Shown piece by piece: positions 44,616 through 54,234 of a stretch of DNA of 64,000 nucleotides. Below the pieces are notes generated by a model that did no database searches, was not told the origin of the DNA, and was given only the letters and a program-made list of their open reading frames with translations. The stretch is taken from assembly GCF_019038415.1 (NCBI RefSeq), contig NZ_JAFKRG010000047.1, positions 1 to 64,000 on the forward strand. Reading direction: 5' to 3'. Numbering within the stretch: the first letter of the stretch is position 1; each line of letters begins with the position of its first letter. This DNA is from Synechococcus sp. CCY 9618. GTDB taxonomy: Bacteria; Cyanobacteriota; Cyanobacteriia; PCC-6307; Cyanobiaceae. The translations under genes and the position numbers were made by a program.

Positions 44616-45060
44616 GGAAGCTGGCCTGGAAGATGCGAATCTGCCCGAGGTGAAGCGAGAAGTTGCCAGGGAATGACTCGTCGGTGATGGCTACCGGCGA
44701 GAGCGCAGCTCTGGCCATCACCGTCGGTTACAAGATAGCATTGTTCGGCCACAGACACTGCGGTGGCCCCATGAGCCTGAGCTGGGAAAGCCCGTGGGCC
44801 TCGGGTGGTGACCTACCAGTCATTGAACCTCAGAGAGGTGCATTCCCGCCGCATTCTTCTCATTCAACCTCCTCATCATCGCACTCCCTTCATTCATCCA
44901 GTCCCCATCTTCCCCTGGCCAGCCCCAGCCCGATTCAGCGGCTGATGCACCGGCCTCCCCTTGTCACAGCGCCTGCTGGCCGATCATGAAAAGCCTGGCG
45001 AAAGGATCTCACCCTGCTTCCCGACCAACCGTTTGACCCGGGACCCGAAATCCGAAGACC
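44616..45060. other. Long divergent spacer before dnaX, with one imperfect hairpin
   Basis: I see no gene in these 445 bases. A plus-strand frame at 44663-44989 is open but low in complexity (Ser/His/Pro runs) and unlike any family. The only structured element is the hairpin at 44683-44722. The stretch 44860-44930 is a run of tcatc/ctcatt-like low-complexity sequence. Confidence 0.6.
44683..44722. other. Two-part imperfect hairpin
   Basis: GGTGATGGC (44683-44691) pairs with GCCATCACC (44714-44722). Inside it AGAGC (44700-44704) pairs with GCTCT (44708-44712) around a gca loop. It lies 68 bases upstream of the DUF5672 start and 338 bases before dnaX. It could be a terminator remnant, a transcript leader or a small RNA element. 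Confidence 0.5.
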
Positions 45061-46899
45061 ATGGCACAGCCCTACCAGCCCCTGCATCACAAGTACCGGC
45101 CTCAGCGCTTCGACCAGCTGGTGGGGCAGCAGGCCGTCACGGCCACCCTCATCCAGGCCCTGCGTCAGAACCGCATCGCCCCGGCCTACCTGTTCAGCGG
45201 CCCAAGGGGCACGGGCAAGACCTCCAGCGCCAGGATCCTGGCCCGCTCGCTGAACTGCCTGGCCAGCACCGGCCCCACCCCCGAACCCTGCGGAATCTGC
45301 GAGCTGTGCACGGCCATCGCCGCGGGTAACGCCCTCGACGTGATCGAGATCGACGCCGCCTCCAACACCGGTGTGGACAACATCCGCGAGCTGATCGAGC
45401 GCTCCCGCTTCGCCCCGGTCCAGGCCCGTTGGAAGGTGTATGTGGTGGACGAGTGCCACATGCTCTCCACCGCCGCCTTCAACGCCCTGCTCAAGACCCT
45501 GGAGGAGCCGCCGCCGCGGGTGGTGTTCGTGCTGGCCACCACCGATCCCCAGCGGGTGCTGCCCACGATCCTGAGCCGCTGCCAGCGCTTCGATTTCCGG
45601 CGCATCCCTCTGGAGCCCCTGGAGGGGCACCTGCGCTGGATCGCCACCGAAGAGGGCATCGGCATCACCCCGGAGGCCCTGCAGCTGGTGGCGCAGCGGG
45701 CCCAGGGGGGTCTGCGGGACGCCGAAAGCCTGCTCGACCAGCTGAGCCTGCTGCCGGCGCCGATCGGCGCCGGCGCGGTGTGGGACCTGCTGGGGGTGGT
45801 GCCGGAGCTGGAGCTGCTGCAGCTGGCCGAGGCCATGGCCGCCGCCGATCCCCTTCAGGTGGTGGAGGGCTGCCGCGAACTGCTGGATCGGGGCCGGGAA
45901 CCCTCCGCCGTGCTCCAGGGACTGGCGGGCCTGCTGCGGGATCTGCTGCTGGCCGGGGTGGCGCCGGACCGGCTGGAACTCACCGGGGTGTCGCCGGAAC
46001 TGCGGCCCAGGCTGCCGGAGGTGGCTCGCCGCATCGGCAAGGAACGCCTGCTCCGCTGGCAGGCCCAGCTCAAGGGCAGCGAGCAGCAGCTGCGTCTCAG
46101 CGTGCAGCCGCGGCTGTGGCTTGAGGTGCTGGTGCTGGGACTCCTGGCCGAGCCCGCCGCCACCGCTCCGGCAGCGGTGGCCCAGCCCCAGGCCAGGGGG
46201 GAGGCCCAGGCTCCCGTTCGCAGATCCGAGCCCGTGGCGGTCGCGGCGGCAGCCCCGGCTCCCTCCGCCGCCTCCGATGCGACCGCTCCTGCGGTGCACG
46301 CGGTGCCTTCGCCAGCACCTGCACCAGAGGCCGCCCCGCCCACCGCGATGCCCGCGGCAGAGAATCTGGCGGAGCTGTGGCAACAGATCCTGGCCGGGCT
46401 TGAGCTGCCCTCCACCCGGATGCTCCTCTCCCAGCAGGCCCAGCTGATCCGCCTCGACGAACGGCGGGCGGTGGTACGGGTGGCCGGCACCTGGATGGCC
46501 ATGGTGCAGAGCCGACTGCCCCTGCTGGAGAAGGCGGTGGCGGGCGCCCTCGGCAGCCCCCGCCAGGTGACGCTGGAAGCGGGGGGCGAAGCCCAGCCGG
46601 CGCCGATGCCCGCGCCGCCGCCCCCTTCCGTTGAATCCAGGGGGGCCGGGCCGCCGGCCCATGGGTCGGCGGCGCCCAGCGCCGGCCAGCCCCCTGACCC
46701 GGTTCAGGCCACTCCGCCCGCGGCACCGCAGCCGCCCGCCGCAGCTCAGCCGGCGGCCCCTGGCCCAGCCGGGCCGGCACGGCCCACCCCCCTTGATGAG
46801 CAGGCCCGCCGGCTCGCCGATTTCTTCAATGGCGAGGTAGTCAGTGGCGAGGTGGTCAGTGGCGAGGTGGTCAGCAACGGGGCTCCGGATTCGGTCTGA
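45061..46899 (+). CDS. dnaX: DNA polymerase III gamma/tau subunit
   Basis: DnaX is the motor of the clamp loader and, as tau, links the polymerase cores. The 612-residue protein has Walker A GPRGTGKT at 47-54. The four-Cys zinc site lies in CGICELC and the preceding Cys residues. The DECHML Walker B and TILSRCQRFDF (SRC motif) follow. After about residue 370 comes an Ala/Pro-rich linker and a small folded region (LAELWQQILAGLELPSTRM). The tail ends in three EVVSG-type repeats. There is no intein and no obvious slippery A-run. holA is at 21.2 kb. Confidence 0.95.
   Translation: MAQPYQPLHHKYRPQRFDQLVGQQAVTATLIQALRQNRIAPAYLFSGPRGTGKTSSARILARSLNCLASTGPTPEPCGICELCTAIAAGNALDVIEIDAASNTGVDNIRELIERSRFAPVQARWKVYVVDECHMLSTAAFNALLKTLEEPPPRVVFVLATTDPQRVLPTILSRCQRFDFRRIPLEPLEGHLRWIATEEGIGITPEALQLVAQRAQGGLRDAESLLDQLSLLPAPIGAGAVWDLLGVVPELELLQLAEAMAAADPLQVVEGCRELLDRGREPSAVLQGLAGLLRDLLLAGVAPDRLELTGVSPELRPRLPEVARRIGKERLLRWQAQLKGSEQQLRLSVQPRLWLEVLVLGLLAEPAATAPAAVAQPQARGEAQAPVRRSEPVAVAAAAPAPSAASDATAPAVHAVPSPAPAPEAAPPTAMPAAENLAELWQQILAGLELPSTRMLLSQQAQLIRLDERRAVVRVAGTWMAMVQSRLPLLEKAVAGALGSPRQVTLEAGGEAQPAPMPAPPPPSVESRGAGPPAHGSAAPSAGQPPDPVQATPPAAPQPPAAAQPAAPGPAGPARPTPLDEQARRLADFFNGEVVSGEVVSGEVVSNGAPDSV
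46831..46875 (+). repeat. Three-copy 15-base in-frame repeat in dnaX tail
   Basis: Units of 15 bases (ggcgaggtggtcagt and close variants) occur at 46831, 46846 and 46861. They encode GEVVS three times just before the stop. Being a multiple of three, copy-number change would not break the frame. Confidence 0.9.
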
Positions 46900-46931
46900 G
46901 CGGATGGCCCTCGGCAGGTCTGGGCCGGGCC

Positions 46932-48341
46932 TCAGGCCTGGCTGCCCTCGGTGGCCAGATCTCCCGTCTCCGGGTCCGTGCCAAGGGACGCCACCCCCTC
47001 GACGACCGGGTCACCGTGATCGGCGCCGAGGTGGAGGGTCTTGACCCAGACGAGGCGCTTGGGCAGCACCGCCATCTTCAGGGTGACCCAGGGGATCACC
47101 AGGAACCAGTGCACCAGGTAGAGGATGCCCAGGGCGACGCTGAGCGGATGCATCGCCGGCAGGGCAGGACCTTCGGCGGGCCGGCGACAGCCGGTGACGA
47201 TGGCCACCCCCGAAAGGGCCAGGGCCACGATCGAGAACGGCCACATGGTGGGAGCCGTGCGGGTGAGCACACTGCCGATCAGATCGGCGCTCGCCACCAC
47301 CGGCAGCACGTACTGCAGCAGGAAGAAGGCCGCCAGATCCAGCTTCTGACTGAAGCGCAGCCGCCTGGAAAGAAGGCCGGGGGTGTAATCGAAGAAACGT
47401 TGCAGGCCTCCCTCGGCCCAGCGCTGGCGCTGGCGCCACAGGGCCCGCAGGGTCAGCACCGCCTCCTCCTGGACAGGGGGATCCCAGAGCACACCGATGG
47501 ACAGGCCCTCCAGCAGGAGGCGGAAGCTCAGATCGAGGTCGTCGGTGACGGTGTCTTCGTTGAAGCCGCCGGCGCTCAGCAGTGCCTCGCGCCGCAGCAA
47601 CTGGCCATTGCCCCTCAGCTCGGCCACCCCGCCGCTGGCCAGACGCCCCTCCTGCACCACCGCGTCGAAGGCCATCTCCATCGCCTGGGCGCTGGTGAGC
47701 AGGTTCGCCCTGGAATTGACCACGGCCTTGCGCAGCTGAACCGCAGCCCAGCCGCCGGTTTCGGCCAGCGGAACCACACGCTCGAGCACGTCGGGCTGGA
47801 GATCGGCATCGGCATCCAGCACCAGCATCCAGCGGCCGGTGAGCTGCTGCAGCACCAGGTTGAGCGCCCCCGACTTTCCCCCGCCCGCATCCCTGGGGCG
47901 GCGCAGCACCCGCAGGAAGGGATGGCGGCCCTGGAGTTCGGCCAGCAGCTCGGGGGTGCGGTCGTCGCTGCCGTCGTCGACCACCCAGAGGGTGAGCTGG
48001 CCCTCGGGCCAGCGCAGGCCGGCGATGCGGTCCACCAGACGGGCGATCACCGCCTGCTCGTCCCGGGCGGCGACCACCACGTCGACGGCCGGGGAGGGGC
48101 CGACCGGGGGGGGTGCCACGGGGGACAGCCCAGGGCGTCTGCGGCGGAAGGCCTGCAGCAGAACCGTCCTCAGGCTGTAGCCCCCGAGCAGGGTCGCCAG
48201 GGAAAGAGCGGGCACGAGACTGCGCCCGGGGGGCAGCCAGTGGGGAGCGATCCCGGCCAGGCCGCAGCAGGCAAGGAACAGGGCCGCCTTGGCACGGCGG
48301 CGATCGCTGTCACTGCCGCCGGCAGCCATGGAGGTCCTCAT
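46932..48341 (-). CDS. mgdA: Family 2 glycosyltransferase, monoglucosyldiacylglycerol synthase type
   Basis: The 469-residue membrane glycosyltransferase has [97 protein letters not shown] and a C-terminal [11 protein letters not shown]. From memory, these line up with Synechocystis Sll1377. That enzyme makes monoglucosyldiacylglycerol, the precursor of galactolipids of the thylakoid. Two membrane helices precede the catalytic domain and several follow it. It is convergent with dnaX and just downstream of the SpoIID-domain gene's side, in line with a core gene. Confidence 0.82.
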   Translation of the reverse strand: MRTSMAAGGSDSDRRRAKAALFLACCGLAGIAPHWLPPGRSLVPALSLATLLGGYSLRTVLLQAFRRRRPGLSPVAPPPVGPSPAVDVVVAARDEQAVIARLVDRIAGLRWPEGQLTLWVVDDGSDDRTPELLAELQGRHPFLRVLRRPRDAGGGKSGALNLVLQQLTGRWMLVLDADADLQPDVLERVVPLAETGGWAAVQLRKAVVNSRANLLTSAQAMEMAFDAVVQEGRLASGGVAELRGNGQLLRREALLSAGGFNEDTVTDDLDLSFRLLLEGLSIGVLWDPPVQEEAVLTLRALWRQRQRWAEGGLQRFFDYTPGLLSRRLRFSQKLDLAAFFLLQYVLPVVASADLIGSVLTRTAPTMWPFSIVALALSGVAIVTGCRRPAEGPALPAMHPLSVALGILYLVHWFLVIPWVTLKMAVLPKRLVWVKTLHLGADHGDPVVEGVASLGTDPETGDLATEGSQA

Positions 48342-48354
48342 GCAGGTGCCGACT

Positions 48355-49956
48355 CTAAGGGGAATCCCCGGCCGTACCGAGGGGCTTCAGCTCGGTGCCG
48401 GGGTAGTAGTGCGAAAGGATCCGGGGACTGCTCCAGCCGCGGCGGGCCAGATCGATGGCCCCCGCCTGGGACAGGCCGGCTCCATGACCGAAGCCGCCGC
48501 CCTGCAGCTGCCAGACCCCCGGGCCCGCCGCCTGCACCACGAAGAGGGTGCTGGGCAGGCTGCGCAAGGTGCGGCGGATCCCATCCAGCCGCAGCACGGT
48601 GCGGCCCCCGCTTCCCTGCACCTCGAGCGCCAGCACCCGGCCGCTCGGGCCCCGGGAGAGCACCTTCAGGGCCGTGGGACGGCCCACATCCCGCTCTGCT
48701 CCAAGGGCGGTGGCGATCTGGGCGGCGGTCAGACGCCGCTGCCAGCGAAAGACAGGGTGGTCGGCCCCCCAGGCCGCCCGACCGTCCCGCAGCAGCTCCG
48801 GCAGGGCGGCCGGGGCCAGGGGCACCGGGTAGCGGACCTGGAACGGGGCGGGGCCGTCGCTGAAGGGGCGCAGATAGGGCACCGGCGCGCCGCTCCAGGC
48901 CTCCTCGTAGCCGGCGCTGATGCCGCCGTTGCTGGCGTGGTACACGGCGTGGATGGGCCCGCCGCCGGCCATCAGCACGCCGAGACGAGTGGCGACGATG
49001 GCCTGGCGCACGGCAGGCCCCGCCTGGCGGGGATCGCTGTACACCTGGCACTGGGTGTCGGCGCAGAGGTGGTAGCCGTCCACGACGAAGCGGTGCTGGT
49101 TGCGCACGGCCCAGGTGCGGGCGAGCACGGCCTGGGCCTCCAGCGCCGCCGCCGGGACCCCGGCGCCGATTTCGTGGGGCACCACCCCCTCCAGATAGCG
49201 CTCCAGGGGCACCTGCTCCACCAGGCTCCAGCCCCCGTGGGCATCGGCCAGCAGCTGGAAGGGCCCCGCATAGGCCCCCTGCTTCCAGAGCAGACCCCCC
49301 GGGGCCTCGATCCGCAGGGGCGAGGGCAGGGGCACCACTCCCTGGGCGCGGCGCAGTTCCAGACCGATGCGCTCGCTCACGGTCTGCTCGAAGCTGCTCA
49401 GCCGCACGGTTTCGGGGAGGGGCGAGGGATCGGGGGCATCGACCGGGGCCCAGACCTCCCAGTCCCGGGGCCTGGCGATCTCCGCCGCCACCCCCATGGA
49501 TCGCCAGAGGCCCGCCGCCTGTTCGGCGCTCTCGAAGCTGGCGAAGGGCCCCAGCACCCGGCGCCGCAACGTGACGGGCTGGGGCAGGGGGACGCGGCGC
49601 CAGTGCAGCACCAGTTCCGGAGCCTGAAAGCGCTGGCCGGCGGCGTCGACCAGGGTGAGCAGGCCGCTGCGGCTGCGCAGCCGCAGGGGGGCGGCGTCAG
49701 CGGCCTGGCCGGGCGCCGGACCCAGCCGGGCCGCCAGGGCCACCAGCAGCACCGGGTCGTCCGCCGTCAGGGGTGCCGGCCTGGCCACGGGCCAGTGCAG
49801 CAGGACCGGAGCGTCGGGGGCCGGCGGCGGGGTCAGGGAAGCCGGTGGAGGCGGTGCCGGCGGGGCAAGGGGCCCCTGATCAGCCCGGCAGCCCGCCGGG
49901 AACAGCAGCGCCGTCGCCAGCAGCAGCCGGGGCAGGACAGGGAGACGCAGCGGCAT
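48355..49956 (-). CDS. SpoIID/LytB-domain lipoprotein
   Basis: The 533-residue product starts with a signal peptide that ends in LLFPAGC, a lipobox. A Pro-rich linker and a SPOR-like segment ([22 protein letters not shown] near 160) follow. The SpoIID domain runs from about 245 on ([68 protein letters not shown]). In spore formers SpoIID cuts denuded glycan strands. Cyanobacterial members probably act on cell-wall peptidoglycan. The ATG at 49956 is chosen because the signal peptide starts there. It is divergent from rpmI. Confidence 0.88.
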   Translation of the reverse strand: MPLRLPVLPRLLLATALLFPAGCRADQGPLAPPAPPPPASLTPPPAPDAPVLLHWPVARPAPLTADDPVLLVALAARLGPAPGQAADAAPLRLRSRSGLLTLVDAAGQRFQAPELVLHWRRVPLPQPVTLRRRVLGPFASFESAEQAAGLWRSMGVAAEIARPRDWEVWAPVDAPDPSPLPETVRLSSFEQTVSERIGLELRRAQGVVPLPSPLRIEAPGGLLWKQGAYAGPFQLLADAHGGWSLVEQVPLERYLEGVVPHEIGAGVPAAALEAQAVLARTWAVRNQHRFVVDGYHLCADTQCQVYSDPRQAGPAVRQAIVATRLGVLMAGGGPIHAVYHASNGGISAGYEEAWSGAPVPYLRPFSDGPAPFQVRYPVPLAPAALPELLRDGRAAWGADHPVFRWQRRLTAAQIATALGAERDVGRPTALKVLSRGPSGRVLALEVQGSGGRTVLRLDGIRRTLRSLPSTLFVVQAAGPGVWQLQGGGFGHGAGLSQAGAIDLARRGWSSPRILSHYYPGTELKPLGTAGDSP

Positions 49957-50041
49957 TGCGGAGGAGGGGGTCGAGGGCAGGGGGGTTGGAGGAGGGTGCA
50001 CCCGCGTCGTAGTGTGCTTGTTTGTGCCTGCGCCTACCGAG

Positions 50042-50242
50042 ATGCCGAAGCTCAAGACCCGCAAAGCGGCCGCCAAGCGGTTCAAGGCCACCGGCACCGG
50101 CAAGTTCATGCGCCGCCGGGCCTTTCTCAACCACCTGCTGGATCACAAGAGCCCGAAGCGCAAGCGCTATCTGGGCACGATGGCGGTGGTCGACGAGCGC
50201 GACCACGACAACGTGGCCCACATGCTGCCCTACGCCGGCTGA
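50042..50242 (+). CDS. rpmI: 50S ribosomal protein L35
   Basis: This 66-residue basic protein begins [21 protein letters not shown] and contains [22 protein letters not shown], the L35 pattern. It is the first gene of the usual rpmI-rplT pair, 62 bases before rplT. No infC is upstream; the spacer back to the divergent SpoIID gene is 85 bases and must hold the promoter. Confidence 0.97.
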   Translation: MPKLKTRKAAAKRFKATGTGKFMRRRAFLNHLLDHKSPKRKRYLGTMAVVDERDHDNVAHMLPYAG

Positions 50243-50304
50243 GGGCGGCCGAGCTCTCTCCGCAGTCTCCGCTTCCCTGTTTTCCCACCCCCAGATCACC
50301 TCCC

Positions 50305-50652
50305 ATGGCCCGCGTCAAGAGGGGCAACGTCGCCCGCAAACGCCGCAACAAGATCCTTCGCCTCGCCCGAGGCTTCCAGGGGAGCAACGGCAGCCTGTTC
50401 CGCACCGCCAACCAGCGGGTGATGAAGGCTCTCTGCAACGCCTACCGCGACCGTCGCCGCCGCAAGCGTGATTTCCGTCGCCTCTGGATCGCCCGCATCA
50501 ATGCGGCCGCCCGCCTCAACGGCCTCAGCTACAGCAAGCTGATCGGCGGGCTCAAGCAGGCCGACGTGCGCCTGAACCGCAAGATGCTCGCCCAGCTGGC
50601 CGTGGCGGATCCCGGCAGCTTCACGGCCGTGGTCACCGCGGCAAGCCGCTGA
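50305..50652 (+). CDS. rplT: 50S ribosomal protein L20
   Basis: The 115-residue protein has the classic basic N-terminus [17 protein letters not shown], then [20 protein letters not shown] and [11 protein letters not shown]. It binds 23S rRNA early in large-subunit assembly. Length and motifs are standard. It is co-directional with rpmI. Confidence 0.98.
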   Translation: MARVKRGNVARKRRNKILRLARGFQGSNGSLFRTANQRVMKALCNAYRDRRRRKRDFRRLWIARINAAARLNGLSYSKLIGGLKQADVRLNRKMLAQLAVADPGSFTAVVTAASR

Positions 50653-50689
50653 CGCCCCGGTTCCCGCTCCGACCGTACGGCCGGCCCCG

Positions 50690-51262
50690 ATGAACGATCT
50701 GCTGCCCCAGGCCTACCTGCTCGGCCTGATCGCGCTCCTGGGTGTGGCCGCCGTTGTGGTCGGCCGCCAGATTCTGCGGGTGCGGAGCGATGAGCTCGCC
50801 CTGGCCCGCCTGGGCGGAACCAACGCCGCGACCGCCGGCCCCAGGGACGCCTCCACCCTCTACGAGCTGGCTTCGGTGCAGCTGCGCAAGCGGCTCTACG
50901 GCGAGGCCCAGGGAAACCTCAAGCAGGCCCTGAAGCTGGCCGACAACGAGAACGTTCCGGCCGAGGCCCGGGCCCTGATGGAAAACGCCATGGGGTTCAC
51001 CCTGGCCGCTCAGAACAACTACACAGCGGCCGTGCGTCACTACCGCTCGGCCCTGCGCGCCAAGGCTGACTATCCGGTGGCCCTGAACAACCTGGCCTTC
51101 GCCCTGGAGAAGCAGTCCAAACCCGATGAGGCCCGGGCGCTCTACGAGCAGGTGTTGGGGCTGGAGGGCAGCAACAGAACCGCCCGCAAACGGCTCGCGA
51201 TCCTGCAGCGCCGCCGCGGTGGCGATGCCGATGCAGCCGGCGGCACCGGCAAGGGAATCTGA
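50690..51262 (+). CDS. ycf37: Ycf37-like TPR membrane protein (photosystem I assembly type)
   Basis: The 190-residue protein has one N-terminal membrane helix ([20 protein letters not shown]). Three tetratricopeptide repeats follow, about residues 55-170 ([42 protein letters not shown]-type). Ycf37 of Synechocystis has this design and supports photosystem I trimer assembly or stability. The assignment rests on layout and on its place after rplT. A generic TPR protein is the alternative. Confidence 0.75.
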   Translation: MNDLLPQAYLLGLIALLGVAAVVVGRQILRVRSDELALARLGGTNAATAGPRDASTLYELASVQLRKRLYGEAQGNLKQALKLADNENVPAEARALMENAMGFTLAAQNNYTAAVRHYRSALRAKADYPVALNNLAFALEKQSKPDEARALYEQVLGLEGSNRTARKRLAILQRRRGGDADAAGGTGKGI

Positions 51263-51278
51263 AACCGGCCTGACGGTG

Positions 51279-51848
51279 TCACCAGAGACCGCGCACCGGC
51301 GTCGGTCCGCCGGTGGGAGCGGTCGTGACGGCCCTGTCAGGGACCAGCTGCAGCCGACCCCCGGGGGTGGTCAGCCGGGGGGCGCTCCAGCCGCTCAGGG
51401 ACAGGCCCTGCACGCTCTGAAACGCTCCCCCCGGCTCGAGGGCGCCGCCCAGGGGATCCCCCAGCAACAGCAGGTCGAGCTGGTCGGATTTGGCATTCAG
51501 GTTGCCCTGCACCGGCGTTTCGACGCCACCGATGGCCATCGAACCGCGCAGGTCCACCATCTGGCCGACCGGGGTGGCCCCGTCGATCCGCAGGGCGACG
51601 GGAACCTGGGGGCCGCCACTGAAGGACTGGTAGCGACCGCTCCAGCGCCGCGGCATCTGCTCGGCGATCAGCCGGGCCCGGGCGACCGGATCAAAGGTCT
51701 CGACCTCACCGTTGGCGCCCCCGTCCTGGACGATCGACTGCATCCCGGGAGGGGTGAAGGGCACGAACCCTTCGGCCGGCAGAGGACTGGCGGCCAGCAC
51801 CGGGCCGGCGGCGAGCAGCAGGGGCACGGCGGCCAGAGGCACCGGCAT
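51279..51848 (-). CDS. Secreted or periplasmic protein of unknown function
   Basis: The 189-residue product has a signal peptide ([18 protein letters not shown], cleavage probably after VLA-A). The mature part has beta-rich segments such as [22 protein letters not shown] and [20 protein letters not shown], which may form a small barrel. I do not recognise a family. It is convergent with the ycf37-like gene (16 bases apart) and divergent from thiG (66 bases apart). Confidence 0.75.
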   Translation of the reverse strand: MPVPLAAVPLLLAAGPVLAASPLPAEGFVPFTPPGMQSIVQDGGANGEVETFDPVARARLIAEQMPRRWSGRYQSFSGGPQVPVALRIDGATPVGQMVDLRGSMAIGGVETPVQGNLNAKSDQLDLLLLGDPLGGALEPGGAFQSVQGLSLSGWSAPRLTTPGGRLQLVPDRAVTTAPTGGPTPVRGLW

Positions 51849-51914
51849 GGCGTGGGTCTCGGAAGCAGAGGGCAGACTAATCGGGATGCGCTCGCCCGCA
51901 GCAGGCCCCTGCCC

Positions 51915-52736
51915 TTGACCACCATCGCCCCCTCCCTCTCCCACGACGATCTGGTGATCGGCGGTCGCCGCTTCCACAGCCGCCTGATGACCGGCACCGG
52001 CAAGTACCCCAGCCTGGAGGCCATGCAGGCCAGCCTGGAGGCCAGCGCCTGCGAGATCGTCACGGTGGCGGTGCGCCGGGTGCAGAGCGGCGCCCCCGGC
52101 CACGGAGGCCTGATGGAGGCCATCGACTGGGGTCGGATCTGGATGCTGCCCAACACGGCCGGCTGCACCACTGCCGAGGAGGCGGTGCGGGTGGCCCGGC
52201 TGGGCCGGGAGCTGGCCCGGCTGGCGGGCCAGGAAGACAACACGTTCGTGAAGCTGGAGGTGATCCCCGATTCCCGCCACCTGCTGCCCGATCCCTTCGG
52301 CACGCTCGAGGCGGCCGAAATCCTGGTCAAGGAGGGCTTCACGGTGCTCCCCTACATCAACGCCGATCCCCTGCTGGCCAAACGGCTGGAGGAGGCGGGC
52401 TGCGCCACGGTGATGCCGCTGGGATCGCCGATCGGATCGGGCCAGGGCATCCGCAACGCGGCCAACATCGCCCTGATCATCGAGAACGCCCGCATTCCGG
52501 TGGTGGTGGACGCGGGCATCGGCGTGCCGAGCGAGGCTGCCCAGGCGATGGAGATGGGGGCCGACGCCCTGCTGATCAACAGCGCCATCGCCCTGGCGGG
52601 GGATCCTCCGGCGATGGCGCGGGCCATGGCCCTGGCCACGGAGGCCGGCCGGGCCGCCCTGCTGGCGGGCCGGCTGCCGCAGCGGGCCGAGGCCTGCCCC
52701 AGTTCGCCCCTGGAGGGACGTGTGACGAACCGTTGA
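51915..52736 (+). CDS. thiG: Thiazole synthase
   Basis: ThiG builds the thiazole phosphate of thiamin from deoxyxylulose-5-phosphate, dehydroglycine and ThiS thiocarboxylate. The 273-residue protein has [41 protein letters not shown] and [35 protein letters not shown] and [20 protein letters not shown] follow. The Schiff-base Lys lies in FVKLEVI near residue 114. The start appears to be a TTG at 51915. No thi-box riboswitch is evident in the 66-base spacer upstream. Confidence 0.96.
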   Translation: MTTIAPSLSHDDLVIGGRRFHSRLMTGTGKYPSLEAMQASLEASACEIVTVAVRRVQSGAPGHGGLMEAIDWGRIWMLPNTAGCTTAEEAVRVARLGRELARLAGQEDNTFVKLEVIPDSRHLLPDPFGTLEAAEILVKEGFTVLPYINADPLLAKRLEEAGCATVMPLGSPIGSGQGIRNAANIALIIENARIPVVVDAGIGVPSEAAQAMEMGADALLINSAIALAGDPPAMARAMALATEAGRAALLAGRLPQRAEACPSSPLEGRVTNR

Positions 52737-52795
52737 CGATCGGACCGATCCCGGCGCCGCTCCATAGGGTTTGCCGCAAACCGATCCCCCCAGTC

Positions 52796-52960
52796 ATGCA
52801 GGTCACCGAAGAAGACGGCGGCAAGCTCAACGCCTTCGCCAAGGAGCCCCGCATGGTGCTGCAGGAGGAGGGAGAAATCAGCGGCAGCAACCGGATGCTG
52901 CTGATCGGCGGCCTGGTGCTGGTGGCGGCCCTGGTGGCGGTGGCGGCCGTGATCAGCTGA
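52796..52960 (+). CDS. psb34: Psb34-like (Ssl1498 family) single-helix thylakoid protein
   Basis: The 54-residue protein has an N-terminal polar part (EEDGGKLNAFAKEPRMV) and one C-terminal membrane helix (MLLIGGLVLVAALVAVAAVI). This matches the Ssl1498/Psb34 family, which binds photosystem II assembly intermediates at the site used by high-light-inducible proteins. The ATG at 52796 fits the family start. It stands between thiG and sqdB, 59 bases after thiG. Confidence 0.82.
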   Translation: MQVTEEDGGKLNAFAKEPRMVLQEEGEISGSNRMLLIGGLVLVAALVAVAAVIS

Positions 52961-53027
52961 GCCGGTGGGGCTTATGAGGCCTGTAGTAGCTTGCCCCTCT
53001 GAGCAACTGCTCGTTCAGGAGTCTGGG

Positions 53028-54224
53028 GTGAAGGTTCTCGTTCTCGGCGGCGACGGCTTCTGTGGTTGGCCCTGTGCCGTGAACCTCGCGGAAGCCGGCC
53101 ACGACGTCGTCATCGTCGACAACCTGAGTCGTCGCAAGATCGACATCGACCTTGGCGTCGAGTCGCTCACGCCCATCGCCACCATCCAGGACCGCCTGCG
53201 GGCCTGGGATCAGGTGGGCGGCCGGACGATGCGCTTCGTCCATCTCGACATCGCCGGCGAGTACGACCGCCTGCTGGAGCTGCTGCGCAGCGAGCGTCCC
53301 GAGGCCGTCGTCCACTTCGCCGAGCAGCGCGCCGCCCCCTACTCGATGAAGAGCAGCGCCACCAAGCGCTACACCGTCGACAACAACGTCAACGGCACCC
53401 ACAACCTGCTGGCGGCCATCGTCGACAGCGGCCTGGATGTGCACATCGTGCACCTGGGAACCATGGGGGTGTACGGCTACGGCTCCCATCGGGGCGCCAC
53501 CATCCCGGAGGGCTACCTCACCGTGGAGGTGCCCCAGCCCGACGGCACCTGCTTCACCGAGAAGATCCTGCATCCCACCGATCCGGGCAGCGTCTACCAC
53601 ATGACGAAGACGCTGGATCAGCTGCTCTTCTTCTATTACAACAAGAACGACGCGATCCGGGTCACCGACCTGCACCAGGGCATCGTCTGGGGCACCAACA
53701 CCGACCTGACCCAGCGGGACCCCCGGCTCACCAACCGTTTCGACTACGACGGCGACTACGGCACGGTGCTGAACCGCTTCCTGATGCAGGCGGCCATCGG
53801 CTATCCCCTCACCGTCCACGGCACCGGCGGCCAGACGAGGGCCTTCATCCACATCCGCGATTCGGTGCGCTGCATCCAGCTGGCCCTGGAACATCCCCCC
53901 GAGCCCGGCGAGAAGGTCAAGATCTTCAACCAGATGACCGAGAGCCACCAGGTGGGGGAACTGGCCCGCAAGGTGGCCGTCCTCACCGGCGCCGAGATCA
54001 ACCACCTGCCCAACCCCCGCAAGGAGGCGATCGAGAACGATCTGATCGTCGACAACCGCTGCTTCATCGAACTGGGACTCAAGCCCACCACCCTCGATGA
54101 CGGTCTCCTGGCCGAGGTGGTGGATGTGGCCCGCCGCTGGGCCGACCGCTGCGACCGCTCCAAGATCCCCTGCCTCTCCGCCTGGACCCAGCGCCAGGCC
54201 GAGGCGATCAAGGCCCTCGCCTGA
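53028..54224 (+). CDS. sqdB: UDP-sulfoquinovose synthase
   Basis: SqdB adds sulfite to UDP-glucose to form UDP-sulfoquinovose, the head-group donor for sulfolipid of thylakoids. The 398-residue SDR starts at GTG 53028 with KVLVLGGDGFCGWPCAVNLA. It has FAEQRAAPYSM, THNLLAAIV, the GTMGVYGYG catalytic Thr region, VYHMTKTLDQ with the YxxxK pair and FIHIRDSVRCIQLAL. An upstream ATG at 52965 would add 21 residues without family support. It is followed ten bases later by sqdX. Confidence 0.96.
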   Translation: MKVLVLGGDGFCGWPCAVNLAEAGHDVVIVDNLSRRKIDIDLGVESLTPIATIQDRLRAWDQVGGRTMRFVHLDIAGEYDRLLELLRSERPEAVVHFAEQRAAPYSMKSSATKRYTVDNNVNGTHNLLAAIVDSGLDVHIVHLGTMGVYGYGSHRGATIPEGYLTVEVPQPDGTCFTEKILHPTDPGSVYHMTKTLDQLLFFYYNKNDAIRVTDLHQGIVWGTNTDLTQRDPRLTNRFDYDGDYGTVLNRFLMQAAIGYPLTVHGTGGQTRAFIHIRDSVRCIQLALEHPPEPGEKVKIFNQMTESHQVGELARKVAVLTGAEINHLPNPRKEAIENDLIVDNRCFIELGLKPTTLDDGLLAEVVDVARRWADRCDRSKIPCLSAWTQRQAEAIKALA

Positions 54225-54234
54225 TCTCCCCCCC

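Noticed and set aside
44663-44989. Plus-strand frame of 108 codons before dnaX
   Set aside because: Ser/His/Pro low complexity in the second half, no family resemblance, no ribosome binding site that stands out.
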